NCBI RefSeq assembly: GCF_900107245.1
Contig: NZ_FNPG01000015.1
Coordinates: forward strand, 1-64,000
Reading direction: 5' to 3'
DNA from: Lachnobacterium bovis DSM 14045
Lineage (GTDB): Bacteria; Bacillota; Clostridia; Lachnospirales; Lachnospiraceae
Length of the DNA: 64,000 bases
Position numbers and translations under genes: made by a program. The notes beneath the pieces are model-generated. The model was not told the origin of the DNA and did no database searches. It was given only the letters and a program-made list of their open reading frames with translations. Positions 16,932 to 27,144 of this stretch are shown here, one piece after another (position 1 is the stretch's first letter; the number at the start of each line of letters is the position of its first letter).

Positions 16932-18965
16932 ATGAAAAAAAAGAATGATAAAGTATCAAAAAAAGATAAAATTCCGTTTATGAGTAGTGTTCGTACAAAG
17001 CTAATTTTAATTATGGTTGTTTTGTGTGCTGTTCCAGTATTTATTGCTATTATGATAAGTTATAATAGTTCTATGGATAGGTCACTTGAAGATATTGAAA
17101 CGATTAATTATCAAAAAGCAAAAGAGGTAAGTAAATCATACAAGATAGAGTTGAATGAGATGATTGTAGCTTTAAAAGCGGTTGCAAGTAATCATGAACT
17201 TATAGAGTTTATGGAAGACGATTCCAAAAAGTATGATAGTGAAAATATAAAAAAATGGTTACAGAACGTAGAAGATAACTTACAGGGTGAGAATTCAATT
17301 GCTGTAACAGTTGCAAATGGCGACCAATTGGTAAGATCTTCAGGAAAGTTGCAAAATGTATCAGATCGTCAGTATTTTCAGGATGCATTAAAAGGTGAAG
17401 TTGTAGTCTCAAGTGTTTATGCGGGTAAATCTGGCGGCGATGCTACAATATTTATTGTTGTACCTGTAAAAAATGATGAAGGTAAAGTAATAGGAACTGT
17501 TCAAAGACCGTATAGAGCGTCATTTTTACATGATATACTAAAAGAAGTTGTAAACAAGGATAAAAAGGAAGAGGGATTTATTCTAGATAACAATGGTTTA
17601 TTGATAGGACATTCTGAATATGAAATAGACCCTAAAAATTTGATGGATTGTAGTAAATTAGGTGCATATGAAGAGGCACAAAGTAATGATTCTGGTACAG
17701 CAGAAGTGGTATACCAAGGTAAAAAAATGGTTATGTCATTTGTAAAAGATAAATCTACAGGTTGGATAGTGTTATCTGGAGCTAATTATAATGTAGTTAT
17801 GGGACCAACTTATAGAAGTACTCGTTTAATAATGCTGATTGGTGTCATTATGGTTGTTGTTTCAATAGTTATTGCATTCAATATGGCAATTTCGTTTACG
17901 AGACCATTAGAGCATTTAGATAATTCGATAAACGCTTTATCAGAAGGACGATTTGAGTACGTAAAAAAATATATCAATAGAAAAGATGAATTTGGTCTTC
18001 TTATAAAATATACGAATTCCGTAATTGAAAAGCTTGAAGGTTTGGTTGTACATATTAAGGAATCAACAGTTTCTGTAAATAATTCTTCGGATGATCTTGC
18101 AGAAACAGCAAATCAGATTTCAAAGACGGCTGAAGATGTTGCAAATGCTGTTCAGGAAATAGCAGCAGGTGCTTCTCAGCAGGCAGATGAAATTCAAAGT
18201 GTAACAGAGAGTGTTGGAGACATAGGAGAGGCTACAAGTTCTGTACAATTGAATACGAATGATCTATCAGAGTTAGCACAAAAAATGCAGCATATAAGTA
18301 AAGAGTCAGCTGAAAGCCTAAGTGAATTGCAGGAAAGTAGTCAAGAGATGCGGGATTATATTTCTAAAATAAGTGAAAAGATAGGTGCAACGAGTGAGGC
18401 AGTTTCAGGGATAAATGAAAAAGTTGAAGGAATTGCATCAATTGCGGCTCAGACAAATCTTCTTTCTTTGAATGCTTCAATAGAAGCTGCAAGAGCAGGC
18501 GAGGCTGGAAAAGGTTTTGCAGTTGTTGCAGAAGAAATTGGTAAATTAGCCGACGATTCTAGAAATATGGCCGATGAGATAAGGGTAGAAATGGATGTAC
18601 TTCTACAGGAATCTCAGGCAGCTGTTGATATGGCGTTAGATGTTCAAAAAGGAAATGAAAAACAGGAAGAAGTTTTGACGGTGACGGTAGATAGCGTAAG
18701 GACAATGATAGACGATATTTCATCTACAGTAAGTAGCGCAAAAAATATTGAAGAAAACACTGCTACTTGTGTAAATGCCAATAATGTTGTTGCGGATGCA
18801 ATGAATTCACTTTCTGCAATAAGTGAGGAAAATGCTGCATCATCAGAGGAAACGGGAGCATCTATGGAAGAATTGTCAGCAACTGTAACAACGCTTGCAT
18901 CTTCAGCAGATTCGTTGAAGATTGTAGCAGATAAGTTAAAAGAAGAGATATCATTCTTCAAATGA
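16932..18965 (+). CDS. Methyl-accepting chemotaxis protein with extracytoplasmic Cache domain
   Basis: A chemoreceptor of 677 aa: basic N-terminus, membrane helix (about 22-42, [19 protein letters not shown]), an extracytoplasmic double-Cache region (about 45-300, with the DRQYFQDAL and [18 protein letters not shown] segments typical of dCache_1), second helix ([16 protein letters not shown]), HAMP, and a signalling domain with the hairpin tip [37 protein letters not shown]. Acidic and polar dCache residues suggest amino acid or related ligands, but this is not determinable here. AGGAGG-like TGGAGG sets the start at 16932. It suits a motile cell and sits beside an EAL protein. Confidence 0.9.
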   Translation: MKKKNDKVSKKDKIPFMSSVRTKLILIMVVLCAVPVFIAIMISYNSSMDRSLEDIETINYQKAKEVSKSYKIELNEMIVALKAVASNHELIEFMEDDSKKYDSENIKKWLQNVEDNLQGENSIAVTVANGDQLVRSSGKLQNVSDRQYFQDALKGEVVVSSVYAGKSGGDATIFIVVPVKNDEGKVIGTVQRPYRASFLHDILKEVVNKDKKEEGFILDNNGLLIGHSEYEIDPKNLMDCSKLGAYEEAQSNDSGTAEVVYQGKKMVMSFVKDKSTGWIVLSGANYNVVMGPTYRSTRLIMLIGVIMVVVSIVIAFNMAISFTRPLEHLDNSINALSEGRFEYVKKYINRKDEFGLLIKYTNSVIEKLEGLVVHIKESTVSVNNSSDDLAETANQISKTAEDVANAVQEIAAGASQQADEIQSVTESVGDIGEATSSVQLNTNDLSELAQKMQHISKESAESLSELQESSQEMRDYISKISEKIGATSEAVSGINEKVEGIASIAAQTNLLSLNASIEAARAGEAGKGFAVVAEEIGKLADDSRNMADEIRVEMDVLLQESQAAVDMALDVQKGNEKQEEVLTVTVDSVRTMIDDISSTVSSAKNIEENTATCVNANNVVADAMNSLSAISEENAASSEETGASMEELSATVTTLASSADSLKIVADKLKEEISFFK

Positions 18966-19040
18966 TATTGTTGCAATTATTTTTTTAAATTATAAATTTC
19001 GTTGTAATTCATTTTAGTAAAGATGGGATGAATAATTAGA

Positions 19041-21521
19041 ATGGAAAAATACAATAATATTTCGGAGTATGTAGTAGACAATATAGAAAATGCAATAAAA
19101 GAAGGGTGGGTTAAAGTATACTATCAGCCAGTGATTCGTTCATTAACAGGTGCGTTGTGTGGAATGGAGTCACTGGCTAGATGGATTGATCCCATGAAGG
19201 GCTTTTTGTCACCAAATAAATTCATAGAGCCACTTGAACAGGCACAGAAAATCTATATTTTGGATTGCTATGTGGTTGAGAGAGTTTGTCGTGACATTCA
19301 TGATCGTATGGAAAAGAAACTTCCAGTCGTACCAGTATCCGTCAATTTTTCACGGCAGGATTTCTTTATGTGCGATATGCTTGATGTTGTTGAAAAGAAT
19401 GCTATGAAATATGATATTCCGCGAGATTTTATACACATTGAGATTACTGAAAGTATGATGGTAACTGATTCGCAGATGATGAAAAAAATAATTGATAGTT
19501 TTCAGAATGCTGGGTATGAAGTTTGGATGGATGATTTTGGAAGTGGATATTCATCTCTTACGATGTTAAAAAATTTTGAATTTAAATTAATAAAATTAGA
19601 CATGGATTTTTTGTCTGATTTTTCCCAGAAAGCTAAAGATATTGTACGTGCAATGGTTGGAATGGCGAAGGATTTAGATATAAGAACTTTAGCAGAAGGA
19701 GTGGAAACAGAAGATGAAGCTCAATTTTTAAAGGAAATTGGGTGCGGTAAGATTCAAGGATATTATTACGGAAAACCAGCTCCATTAAATGAGATGTTTA
19801 GAAATTTAGAGGAAAAGGGTATATCTATTGATACAAGAGGTGTACGTCAGTTTTATGAGGCTGCTTGTAAGTATATTCGTTCGTCAGATGTTCCAATTGA
19901 AATAGTAGAGTGTGATGGAAAAAAATACAGAACTTTATTTATGAATAAAGCCTATATGGAGCAGATTTTTGAAGATTATCCATCGCTTGAAGAAGCAGAT
20001 GACAGAATTTATAATACCACATCACCACTTCTTACAAAATATCAAGAGTTTGTAGAGCTCATGAAAAAAACACGACAGGAAGAGCATTTTTATTACACGG
20101 TGGGAAATTGTTACCTGTATTTTAGAGCTAAAATTATTGCTGAATATAAGGGAAAATATCTTTTAAAAGGTACAATTACTAATATAGGTACAAGTAGTTA
20201 TATTGCAAAAAGAGAAGAATTAGACGGAAGAATTATAGCATTGCATCATATTTTCAGTGTTGTTCATCATATTGATTTAAAAAATAATACGATGACGCCA
20301 TTAGTTGGAAAATATAAATATTCAGTGAATCACATGGATAAAAGTTTGTCGATTCAGCAAAGAATACAAGATTTTTTAGAGGGAAAAATTTTTCCTTCAG
20401 ATAAAAAAAGAGCAGAAGATTTTTTAAACCTAAAGAATCTTGAAAAACGTTTAAAAAAGACGGAGAGTGGAATTATTTCTGATGTTTTTAAAGTTATGCA
20501 GGAAGATGGTTCATATACTAATGAAGAAATTTTAGTTATGATAATTCCAGGAACACACTCATCTGAATTGTTATTATGTATGAAGGATTATCGTGATTTG
20601 AATTCAAATGTGGATTCATGGTTTGCAAAAAAAATAAAGAATGCGGATATTGAAACGAAAGAATTTGCGAATATTTTTAAGTCATTGGTTTGGAAATCGA
20701 ATATTAAATTTTTCTGGAAAGGATTGGACAGGAAGTATTTAGGGATGAGTCAGGCTTTTTTAGAATATTTTGGTTTGAAATCGATGAATGAATTGATAGG
20801 GAAAAGATTATCTGAGACACATTGGTATGTTTATGAAGAAAAAATTGAAGAAGAAGAAAATGCTGTTTTGAAATTAGGAAATAAAATAGTTCGCTCTAGT
20901 AGAAGATGTATAATAAATGGAAAATATAAAAATGTTTATGTGTCGATGCAACCATATTATGAAAAAGGAAAAATAGTTGGTATTGTTGGTTATTTTGAAG
21001 ATATTGATGAAATTGGTGTAAGAGATAACATATGTACTCAGAAAAAAACAATGAATCTGCAAAATAATATTTATGATCCGCTTACAGGATTACTTAATGT
21101 TCATGGATTTATGGACGCACTATATGATTATTCAATTCGCTATGAAAGAGAGCGTTTAGAGTATGGTTTAATAGTTATAAAAAATAAAAATCATAAAAGG
21201 ATAATTGATTCTTATGGACAAGATGTAGGAGAAAAACTAGTATTGCTTATGACAAATAAGATGCAAAACTTACTTGATTATGATTGTGTTTTATCCTATT
21301 CGAAGGATTCAATTTTCTTAGTTCTTGTTAGTACAGATAAAAAAGAACGATTAGAGAAAATAGCAAGGAAAATTTGTAAAGCTGTAAATTCAATTAAAGA
21401 AGTGGAAAAAGTTCCAGTTACTATAGTAATGGAATATGAATACCTATTAAGATCAGATGAAGGAGTTACGGATGAGAATATATTTGCAAAAATAATTGAT
21501 AAATTTGCAAAGAATGACTGA
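19041..21521 (+). CDS. Cyclic-di-GMP phosphodiesterase (EAL) with PAS and degenerate GGDEF-like domain
   Basis: A protein of 826 aa without membrane segments. The N-terminal EAL domain (about 15-265) keeps the catalytic signatures: ESL at 43-45, the IEITES metal-binding segment, DDFGSGYSS near 164-172, KLDMDFL, and AEGVE near 218. It is probably an active c-di-GMP hydrolase. A middle region (about 270-540) resembles repeated sensor folds, a PAS-like domain follows (about 545-670, FFWKGLDRKYLGMSQAFLEYFG), and the C-terminal 150 residues have a GGDEF-like fold starting YDPLTGLLNVHGFM, in which the signature is replaced by YSKDS, so cyclase activity is unlikely. It probably tunes motility against adhesion. 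Confidence 0.85.
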   Translation: MEKYNNISEYVVDNIENAIKEGWVKVYYQPVIRSLTGALCGMESLARWIDPMKGFLSPNKFIEPLEQAQKIYILDCYVVERVCRDIHDRMEKKLPVVPVSVNFSRQDFFMCDMLDVVEKNAMKYDIPRDFIHIEITESMMVTDSQMMKKIIDSFQNAGYEVWMDDFGSGYSSLTMLKNFEFKLIKLDMDFLSDFSQKAKDIVRAMVGMAKDLDIRTLAEGVETEDEAQFLKEIGCGKIQGYYYGKPAPLNEMFRNLEEKGISIDTRGVRQFYEAACKYIRSSDVPIEIVECDGKKYRTLFMNKAYMEQIFEDYPSLEEADDRIYNTTSPLLTKYQEFVELMKKTRQEEHFYYTVGNCYLYFRAKIIAEYKGKYLLKGTITNIGTSSYIAKREELDGRIIALHHIFSVVHHIDLKNNTMTPLVGKYKYSVNHMDKSLSIQQRIQDFLEGKIFPSDKKRAEDFLNLKNLEKRLKKTESGIISDVFKVMQEDGSYTNEEILVMIIPGTHSSELLLCMKDYRDLNSNVDSWFAKKIKNADIETKEFANIFKSLVWKSNIKFFWKGLDRKYLGMSQAFLEYFGLKSMNELIGKRLSETHWYVYEEKIEEEENAVLKLGNKIVRSSRRCIINGKYKNVYVSMQPYYEKGKIVGIVGYFEDIDEIGVRDNICTQKKTMNLQNNIYDPLTGLLNVHGFMDALYDYSIRYERERLEYGLIVIKNKNHKRIIDSYGQDVGEKLVLLMTNKMQNLLDYDCVLSYSKDSIFLVLVSTDKKERLEKIARKICKAVNSIKEVEKVPVTIVMEYEYLLRSDEGVTDENIFAKIIDKFAKND

Positions 21522-21587
21522 TTAATTGAGAAATAAATGAGAAAATTTTTTGTGTAGTATTTGAAAGGAAAGTTTGTCCGATATACG

Positions 21588-21601
21588 TTTTAACGTTAAA
21601 A
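21588..21601. promoter_or_regulatory. 14-bp perfect palindrome upstream of the glycan cluster
   Basis: TTTTAACGTTAAAA, 46 bp before the first glycosyltransferase start. It may be an operator; there is no T run or clear promoter with it. Confidence 0.35.
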
Positions 21602-21646
21602 GGTGGTGAGATTTATTAAATGAGATTTTTATGAGGTGGTGAGGAG

Positions 21647-22669
21647 ATGATTTTAGAAAGAAACGTTAAAATTAGTGTTATTATGCCAGTATATAACTCC
21701 CAAAGAACTTTAGTTAGGGCTGTTGGTTCGGTTTTAAAGCAAACGTTACAAGATATAGAGATTATTTGCGTTAATGATGCATCGACAGATGATAGCCTTA
21801 ATATTTTGATGCAATTACAAAACATTAGTCATGGAAAGTTAGTTGTAATAGATTCAGAAGAGAACTTAGGTGCTGGAGGAGCAAGAAATTTAGCGTTGGA
21901 TGTTGCAAAGGGAGAGTATATAGGGTTTGTAGATAGTGATGATTATATAGCCCCATTGATGTACGAAGCGCTATACAATGAAGCAAAAAAATATGATTAT
22001 GATATAGTTGATTCGGGTTTTTACAAAGAGTCAGAAGATTTAGCGATAATATATACTTCAGATGAACTAAAAGGTGAATTAGATGCGTATAAAAGAAGTG
22101 AATTAATAGTAAGTGGAGGGTATTTGTGGTCTAAAATTTTTAAAAAAGAATTATTTGAAAGCCCTAAATTACGTATGAGAAAAAATGCTATTTTAGAGGA
22201 TGCTGATATCTTAACATACCTATTGTTAAGGGCAAAAAGTATTGGAAATGTAAAAGAAATTTTTTATTTTTATGCAGATTCGTGTGGTTCACTTTCAAAA
22301 GAGAATAATAATGTAAAGTATTATGAAAACGTATATAATGCGATGGAAGCTATTTATAAAAAAACGCACAAATTTGAATTCTACAAGGACGTAAAAATGG
22401 CGGTTGAGTATGAGATTATTCAACTTTATTCATATGGAGTAAATATTTGCAAAAGTAATATCGAAAATATAAAGTGCAAAAAACAATATGACGATAATAG
22501 GACATCTAATGATGAAGAGATTATAGAAATATGGAATGAAAGACTGAGTAATCTTGTAAAGTTAAAGAAAAGAATCATAGAAATTAATTTGGATGATAAT
22601 AAGTACGTACAGAATAAAATGAATAAATTGGATATTGAGATAATGAAAAGTGTAGAAATAGATAGGTGA
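21647..22669 (+). CDS. Glycosyltransferase family 2
   Basis: A GT-A glycosyltransferase of 340 aa. The N-terminal nucleotide-sugar-binding signature is ISVIMPVYNSQRTLVRAVGSVLKQTL, followed by NDASTDDS, the GAGGARNLALDVAKGEYIGFVDSDD segment with the DSDD metal-binding motif, and EDADILTYLL as likely catalytic acid region. The C-terminal 100 residues are helical and charged. It would add a sugar to a glycan or protein acceptor. It opens a one-direction run of surface-modification genes. The acceptor is unknown, with flagellin plausible from the FliB neighbour. Confidence 0.85.
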   Translation: MILERNVKISVIMPVYNSQRTLVRAVGSVLKQTLQDIEIICVNDASTDDSLNILMQLQNISHGKLVVIDSEENLGAGGARNLALDVAKGEYIGFVDSDDYIAPLMYEALYNEAKKYDYDIVDSGFYKESEDLAIIYTSDELKGELDAYKRSELIVSGGYLWSKIFKKELFESPKLRMRKNAILEDADILTYLLLRAKSIGNVKEIFYFYADSCGSLSKENNNVKYYENVYNAMEAIYKKTHKFEFYKDVKMAVEYEIIQLYSYGVNICKSNIENIKCKKQYDDNRTSNDEEIIEIWNERLSNLVKLKKRIIEINLDDNKYVQNKMNKLDIEIMKSVEIDR

Positions 22670-22778
22670 AATGGATATGTAAAAAACAAATGAAAGTTGA
22701 AACGGGAAGTCTTACAACTAAAAAAAAGAAGTAACTGGCCATAAGAAAAATTAAATCATATTAATAGGAGAAGTCGAA

Positions 22779-23924
22779 ATGAAAAATTTAAGAATGGATT
22801 TATTTACTGATTTTAAATGTATTGGAAGTAAATGTCCTTATACATGTTGTAAAGGATGGAGTGTTTTTATAGATAAAGAAGCAGCAGAATACTATAAAAA
22901 AGTTGAAGGTGAGCTAGGTGAAAAATTAAAAAAAAGTATTAAATATGAGGGAGAAAAGATCTCTTTTATTATGGATAAAAATGATAGATGTCCTTTTTTA
23001 AATGATGATAATTTATGTGATATTTATATAAACTTAGGACCAGAAAATATGTGTAATATATGTCGAGAATTTCCAAGAATATCTCATCAATATGGAGATA
23101 TATATTTTCTTACAGTATATCAAGATTGTCCAGAAGTTGCAAAGATGCTAATTGAAAAAAAAGAACCGATAAAGTTTCAATTTGCAGAGAGTGATAAAAT
23201 AAAAGCTGATATAAAAGAAGATATTGATTGGAAAAAGTTTAACAATTATATAGATGCATTTGTAACGGTTGAAGATATTGTAAGTAATCAGTCAATTTCA
23301 ATACAAAATAGAATTAAGTTAGTGATTTTGTTTTCAAAACAATTTGATGAATTGCAAGATGATAGCTCAAATGAAATTCAACAAATGCTAGAGTTTTTTG
23401 GAAATGAGGAGAACTATAAACAAATCATTCCAGATTTAGAAAAAATAGAATATTTACCAAATAAAGATATACTTTTTTTTAGACAAGTAGTAGAAATTCC
23501 TATGTTGAGAGAAGATGCAAAGCATTGTCGGGAGTTCTTTAGTGATGAAGGAATAAGTCGATACAAAAATGATATTAAAAATAATGAGGAAAGTGCGTCA
23601 AAGTTACATAATTTACAGGAAAAATTACTACAAGTTATTTTGTTTAAATATTTTATGGAAGGGTTTAATATAGATGATTTTAAAAAAGTTTTTTTTGAAG
23701 GAATGATTTTATACAAAGTGTATGAATATAGTTTTAAAAATATTTATTTTGATACCGGAGATGTCTTTAATGAAGAAAGAATAATAGAGAGGATTGCAAA
23801 AATTGGAAGAATTTTAGAGCATACGGTTGATGAAAAAAAAGAAAAAAGGAATTATAAAATAATTTTGGAAAAACTAAAAGAAAATGGTATTTATGAATAT
23901 GACATTTTGCTAGAAATTACTTAA
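22779..23924 (+). CDS. FliB-like flagellin lysine-N-methylase
   Basis: A protein of 381 aa matching the FliB/YkgJ-like cysteine-rich family: N-terminal cysteine cluster (C14, C19, C23, C24 in KCIGSKCPYTCCKGW), then CPFLNDDNLCDIY and MCNICREFPR, which together likely bind a metal or Fe-S cluster. FliB in Salmonella is needed to methylate surface lysines of flagellin. The C-terminal half is helical and divergent. The adjacency to glycosyltransferase, aminotransferase and FkbM genes supports flagellar or surface-protein decoration. The flagellin gene is not in this window. Confidence 0.75.
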   Translation: MKNLRMDLFTDFKCIGSKCPYTCCKGWSVFIDKEAAEYYKKVEGELGEKLKKSIKYEGEKISFIMDKNDRCPFLNDDNLCDIYINLGPENMCNICREFPRISHQYGDIYFLTVYQDCPEVAKMLIEKKEPIKFQFAESDKIKADIKEDIDWKKFNNYIDAFVTVEDIVSNQSISIQNRIKLVILFSKQFDELQDDSSNEIQQMLEFFGNEENYKQIIPDLEKIEYLPNKDILFFRQVVEIPMLREDAKHCREFFSDEGISRYKNDIKNNEESASKLHNLQEKLLQVILFKYFMEGFNIDDFKKVFFEGMILYKVYEYSFKNIYFDTGDVFNEERIIERIAKIGRILEHTVDEKKEKRNYKIILEKLKENGIYEYDILLEIT

Positions 23925-23941
23925 TGAAGGGAGTTTTTAGG

Positions 23942-25048
23942 ATGGAAAGGATAATGGTTACCCGTTCATCGATGCCACCATTTGACGAATATGTAGAAGA
24001 AATAAGAGATTTGTGGGATACGCGATGGCTTACGAATATGGGAAAAAAACATGAAAGGTTAAGAAGTGAATTAAAGGATTATCTTAAGGTTGACAATATA
24101 GATTTATTAGTGAATGGGCATATGGCGTTAGAGTTGACAATGCAGGCATTGGGGGTAAAAGGTGAAGTTATAACTACACCTTTTACTTTTGCTTCTACAA
24201 CTCATGCAATTGTAAGAAATAACCTAAAGCCGGTTTTTTGTGATATTAAACCAGAGGATTTTACTATTGATCCTGAAAAAATAGAGGACTTGATAACAGA
24301 TAATACTTCTGCTATTGTTGCGGTTCATGTGTATGGAAATGTTTGTGATGTTGATACAATCCAAAAAATAGCTGATAAGTACGAATTAAAAGTAATATAT
24401 GATGCTTCGCATGCTTTTGGAGTTACAGTTAATGGGAGTGGAATTGGAAACTTTGGAGATGCTTCGACATTTAGTTTTCATGCAACAAAAGTTTTTAATA
24501 CTATTGAAGGTGGAGCAGTTTGTTATAGAGATGAGGAAATTGGAAAAAAAGTATATGATTTAAAAAATTTTGGAATACATGGACCTGAAAAAATAGATGC
24601 GGTTGGTGCAAATGCAAAACTGAATGAGTTTTGTGCTGCAATGGGATTGTGTAATTTGCGCCATATTGATGAAGAAATTGCAAAAAGAAAAAAAGTTGCT
24701 AAACGTTACAGAGAAAATTTCGATGGAGTAAGGGGAATTGCTATTAATCCCATTCAAAAAGGAATAGTCAATAATTATCCTTATTTTCCAGTTATTTTTG
24801 ATGAAAAAATATATGGGGCAAGTCGAAATCAGATATTTGCAGAGCTTGAAAAAAACGGAATTTTTGCAAGAAAGTATTTTTATCCCATTACAAATACATT
24901 TGATTGCTATCATGACAGGTTTGATTCATATGATACACCAATAGCGTTACATTTGAGCAAGAGGGTTATTACGCTTCCGATGTATGCGGATTTGGAAGAA
25001 AATGATGTGGATAGGATTTGCAAAATTGTTTTAGATTGTAGAAGTTAG
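23942..25048 (+). CDS. DegT/DnrJ/EryC1/StrS family sugar aminotransferase
   Basis: A PLP-dependent aminotransferase of 368 aa acting on nucleotide-linked keto sugars. Features are the TTPFTFASTTHAI segment, DASHAFGV with the PLP-ring aspartate, the PLP lysine K183 in FSFHATKVFN, and the EGGA glycine turn. The N-terminus (TRSSMPPFDEY...LWDTRWLTNMG) is family-typical. ATG 23942 is chosen because AAGGGAG lies just upstream, while the earlier ATG 23924 overlaps the preceding stop. It would supply an amino sugar to the neighbouring glycosyltransferases; the exact sugar is unknown. Confidence 0.88.
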   Translation: MERIMVTRSSMPPFDEYVEEIRDLWDTRWLTNMGKKHERLRSELKDYLKVDNIDLLVNGHMALELTMQALGVKGEVITTPFTFASTTHAIVRNNLKPVFCDIKPEDFTIDPEKIEDLITDNTSAIVAVHVYGNVCDVDTIQKIADKYELKVIYDASHAFGVTVNGSGIGNFGDASTFSFHATKVFNTIEGGAVCYRDEEIGKKVYDLKNFGIHGPEKIDAVGANAKLNEFCAAMGLCNLRHIDEEIAKRKKVAKRYRENFDGVRGIAINPIQKGIVNNYPYFPVIFDEKIYGASRNQIFAELEKNGIFARKYFYPITNTFDCYHDRFDSYDTPIALHLSKRVITLPMYADLEENDVDRICKIVLDCRS

Positions 25049-25059
25049 GGGCTGAAAAA

Positions 25060-26124
25060 ATGGATTTTTTAAAAAAACAAGAAAGTGTGTATGAAGAGAT
25101 AAAAAATACCAAAAATCCGGTATGGATTTGGGGAGCAGGAAGTATGGCTGAAGTGATTGAAAAGAGATTGAATGAACATGGTATTTTTCCTAAAGGAAAT
25201 TTTATTAATCTGTCAGATATTGAAGTAGACAATGAAAAACTATGGCAATTAAAAGAACTAGAAGAAACAGGCAATAGAATTGATGTAATTGTTGGTCATG
25301 GAAAACTGGATTTGGTTAAGAATTTAAAGAATTGCAATATAGTAGATGAAATATATGTACTCGATAGTCCATATGAACAGTATTGGCCAGATGTAAAAGC
25401 AATAAAAAAACTAGAAGATTTGATGTTAAAAGGAGAAATAAGAGAAAGAATATACGATAATAAATCATATGAATGTGTAAATAAATATGTTGAATTCTAT
25501 AATGGAAAAATGGAGAATAATTTTTTTGAAGAGGTAGAATTACTTTGTGAAGATATGTTTGAATTTGAAAAATTAAATCTTACAGAAAACGAAAATTATA
25601 TTGATGTAGGAGCCTGGGATGGAGATACAGTAATCGAATTTTTAAAATATACAAAAGGAAAATACAATAAAATATATGCAATAGAGCCAGATGACAAGGG
25701 ATATAATATGTTGTCAAAAAAATTTAAAGATAGTATTAGAATTAGCTTATTAAAGATGGGGTTAAGTTCAACGAAAAAAACATTATATTCATCTAAAAGC
25801 AATACACAATCTATGCATTTGATAGATTCAGGTGAAGGAAAAATTGTGGAATGTAATACTTTAGATTATTTGTTAGATAATAATATTATTGAAAATAAAC
25901 CAACTTTGATTAAAACTGCTGTTCCGTTTATGGATTTAGATGTTTTAAGAGGGGCTGAAAAAACTATAAAGATGATAAAGCCAAGATTAATATGTAATAT
26001 TTCATGCAGTTATAAAGAAATATCTTCAATTATAGAATATATTTTGGGGTTGAATTTGGAGTATAAGATTGCATTTAGATATAGATTACCAGTTCCAACT
26101 CAATTATTGCTGTATGCTTTTTAG
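25060..26124 (+). CDS. FkbM family methyltransferase with N-terminal Rossmann-like region
   Basis: A protein of 354 aa. The N-terminal 100 residues hold a dinucleotide-binding-like motif (WIWGAGSMAEVI). The C-terminal half is a SAM-dependent FkbM-type methyltransferase: NYIDVGAWDGDTVIEF (SAM motif I), YAIEPDDKGY (motif II acid), ECNTLDYLL, and PTLIKTAVPFMDLDVLRGAEKTI, where most relatives have KxDxEG. The last part would therefore be an altered post-motif. It would O-methylate a sugar in the surface glycan. It sits 11 bp after the aminotransferase gene, so it is in the same operon. Confidence 0.78.
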   Translation: MDFLKKQESVYEEIKNTKNPVWIWGAGSMAEVIEKRLNEHGIFPKGNFINLSDIEVDNEKLWQLKELEETGNRIDVIVGHGKLDLVKNLKNCNIVDEIYVLDSPYEQYWPDVKAIKKLEDLMLKGEIRERIYDNKSYECVNKYVEFYNGKMENNFFEEVELLCEDMFEFEKLNLTENENYIDVGAWDGDTVIEFLKYTKGKYNKIYAIEPDDKGYNMLSKKFKDSIRISLLKMGLSSTKKTLYSSKSNTQSMHLIDSGEGKIVECNTLDYLLDNNIIENKPTLIKTAVPFMDLDVLRGAEKTIKMIKPRLICNISCSYKEISSIIEYILGLNLEYKIAFRYRLPVPTQLLLYAF

Positions 26125-26136
26125 GAGTAGATTACT

Positions 26137-27096
26137 ATGATTAATGTTCTTGTTACATCAATTGGATCATTTTCTTCAGAAATTGTAATAAAAAATTTAA
26201 AGGTTATTGGAAATAGAGTTGTGGGTACAGGTATTTATCCTAAAGAATTGATTGCAGAAGCGTTGTATGTGGATAGTTTTTATCAAGTTCCTAAATCAGA
26301 TTCATTGGAATTTAAAAAAACGCTGTTAGATATAGTATATAGGGAACGGATTGATTTGATAATACCACTTACGGATATTGATGTAGATTTTTTTAATTTT
26401 AATCGTGATGCTTTTAAGAAAAGCATTATTTGTTTTTCAAATAAAAATGTAATAGATATATGTCGCAATAAAATGAAAATGATTGAATTTTTGAAAAAAA
26501 GCAAGGAACTTATTCAAGGACCACCAACATGGGCTTTGAATCAGTTTAAAATAGAAAAATTGGATTCTTCTTTTTTGTGTAAGCCTTATGATGGGAGAAG
26601 CAGCAATGGAATTGTGGTGACAAATAAAATATCAGAAGTGAAAGAACTGTTAGAAAGTGAATTAAGTAATAAATATATTATTCAACCTTATATTGAAGGA
26701 CAGATTGTGTGTGTAGATGTGATTAGAGATGATAGATTTAAGCATTGTTATGCAATGCCTAGAGAAGAACTTATAAGGACACCTAAAGGTGCAGGATTAT
26801 CTGTAAAAATAATTTGTGATGATTTTATAATCCAGAATAGTATTAAAATAGCGGAAAGATTAAATATTAAGGGATGTGTGTGCTTTGAATTTATTAGAGA
26901 TAAAGAAGGAAAGTATTATTTTTTAGAATGTAATCCTAGATTTTCCGGAGGAATAGCTTTTTCATGTATAGCCGGATATGATTTTATAGGAAATACGCTT
27001 AAAATTTTTGAAGGTAAAGAGATTTGTAAAATGCCAGAATTAAAAGAACAGTTCATAGTTAAACATTATCAAGAAGTTGTTACGTGTAGGATGTAG
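26137..27096 (+). CDS. ATP-grasp enzyme, carbamoyl-phosphate-synthase-like
   Basis: A protein of 319 aa with a pre-ATP-grasp Rossmann domain (INVLVTSIGSFSSEIVIKNLK), a lid region (FLCKPYDGRSSNGIVVTNK), the QPYIEGQIVCVDVIRD strand, and the metal-binding C-terminus FEFIRDKEGKYYFLECNPRFSGG. Such small ATP-grasp proteins in glycan clusters form amide or other acyl-ligated products; the substrate is not predictable. It is tightly spaced (12 bp) behind the FkbM gene, so a sugar-modifying role is the best guess. Confidence 0.78.
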   Translation: MINVLVTSIGSFSSEIVIKNLKVIGNRVVGTGIYPKELIAEALYVDSFYQVPKSDSLEFKKTLLDIVYRERIDLIIPLTDIDVDFFNFNRDAFKKSIICFSNKNVIDICRNKMKMIEFLKKSKELIQGPPTWALNQFKIEKLDSSFLCKPYDGRSSNGIVVTNKISEVKELLESELSNKYIIQPYIEGQIVCVDVIRDDRFKHCYAMPREELIRTPKGAGLSVKIICDDFIIQNSIKIAERLNIKGCVCFEFIRDKEGKYYFLECNPRFSGGIAFSCIAGYDFIGNTLKIFEGKEICKMPELKEQFIVKHYQEVVTCRM

Positions 27097-27144
27097 GAAT
27101 TTTGAATAGTACAAGTTATTGTTATGCTTGTGAGGTGAGAAAAC

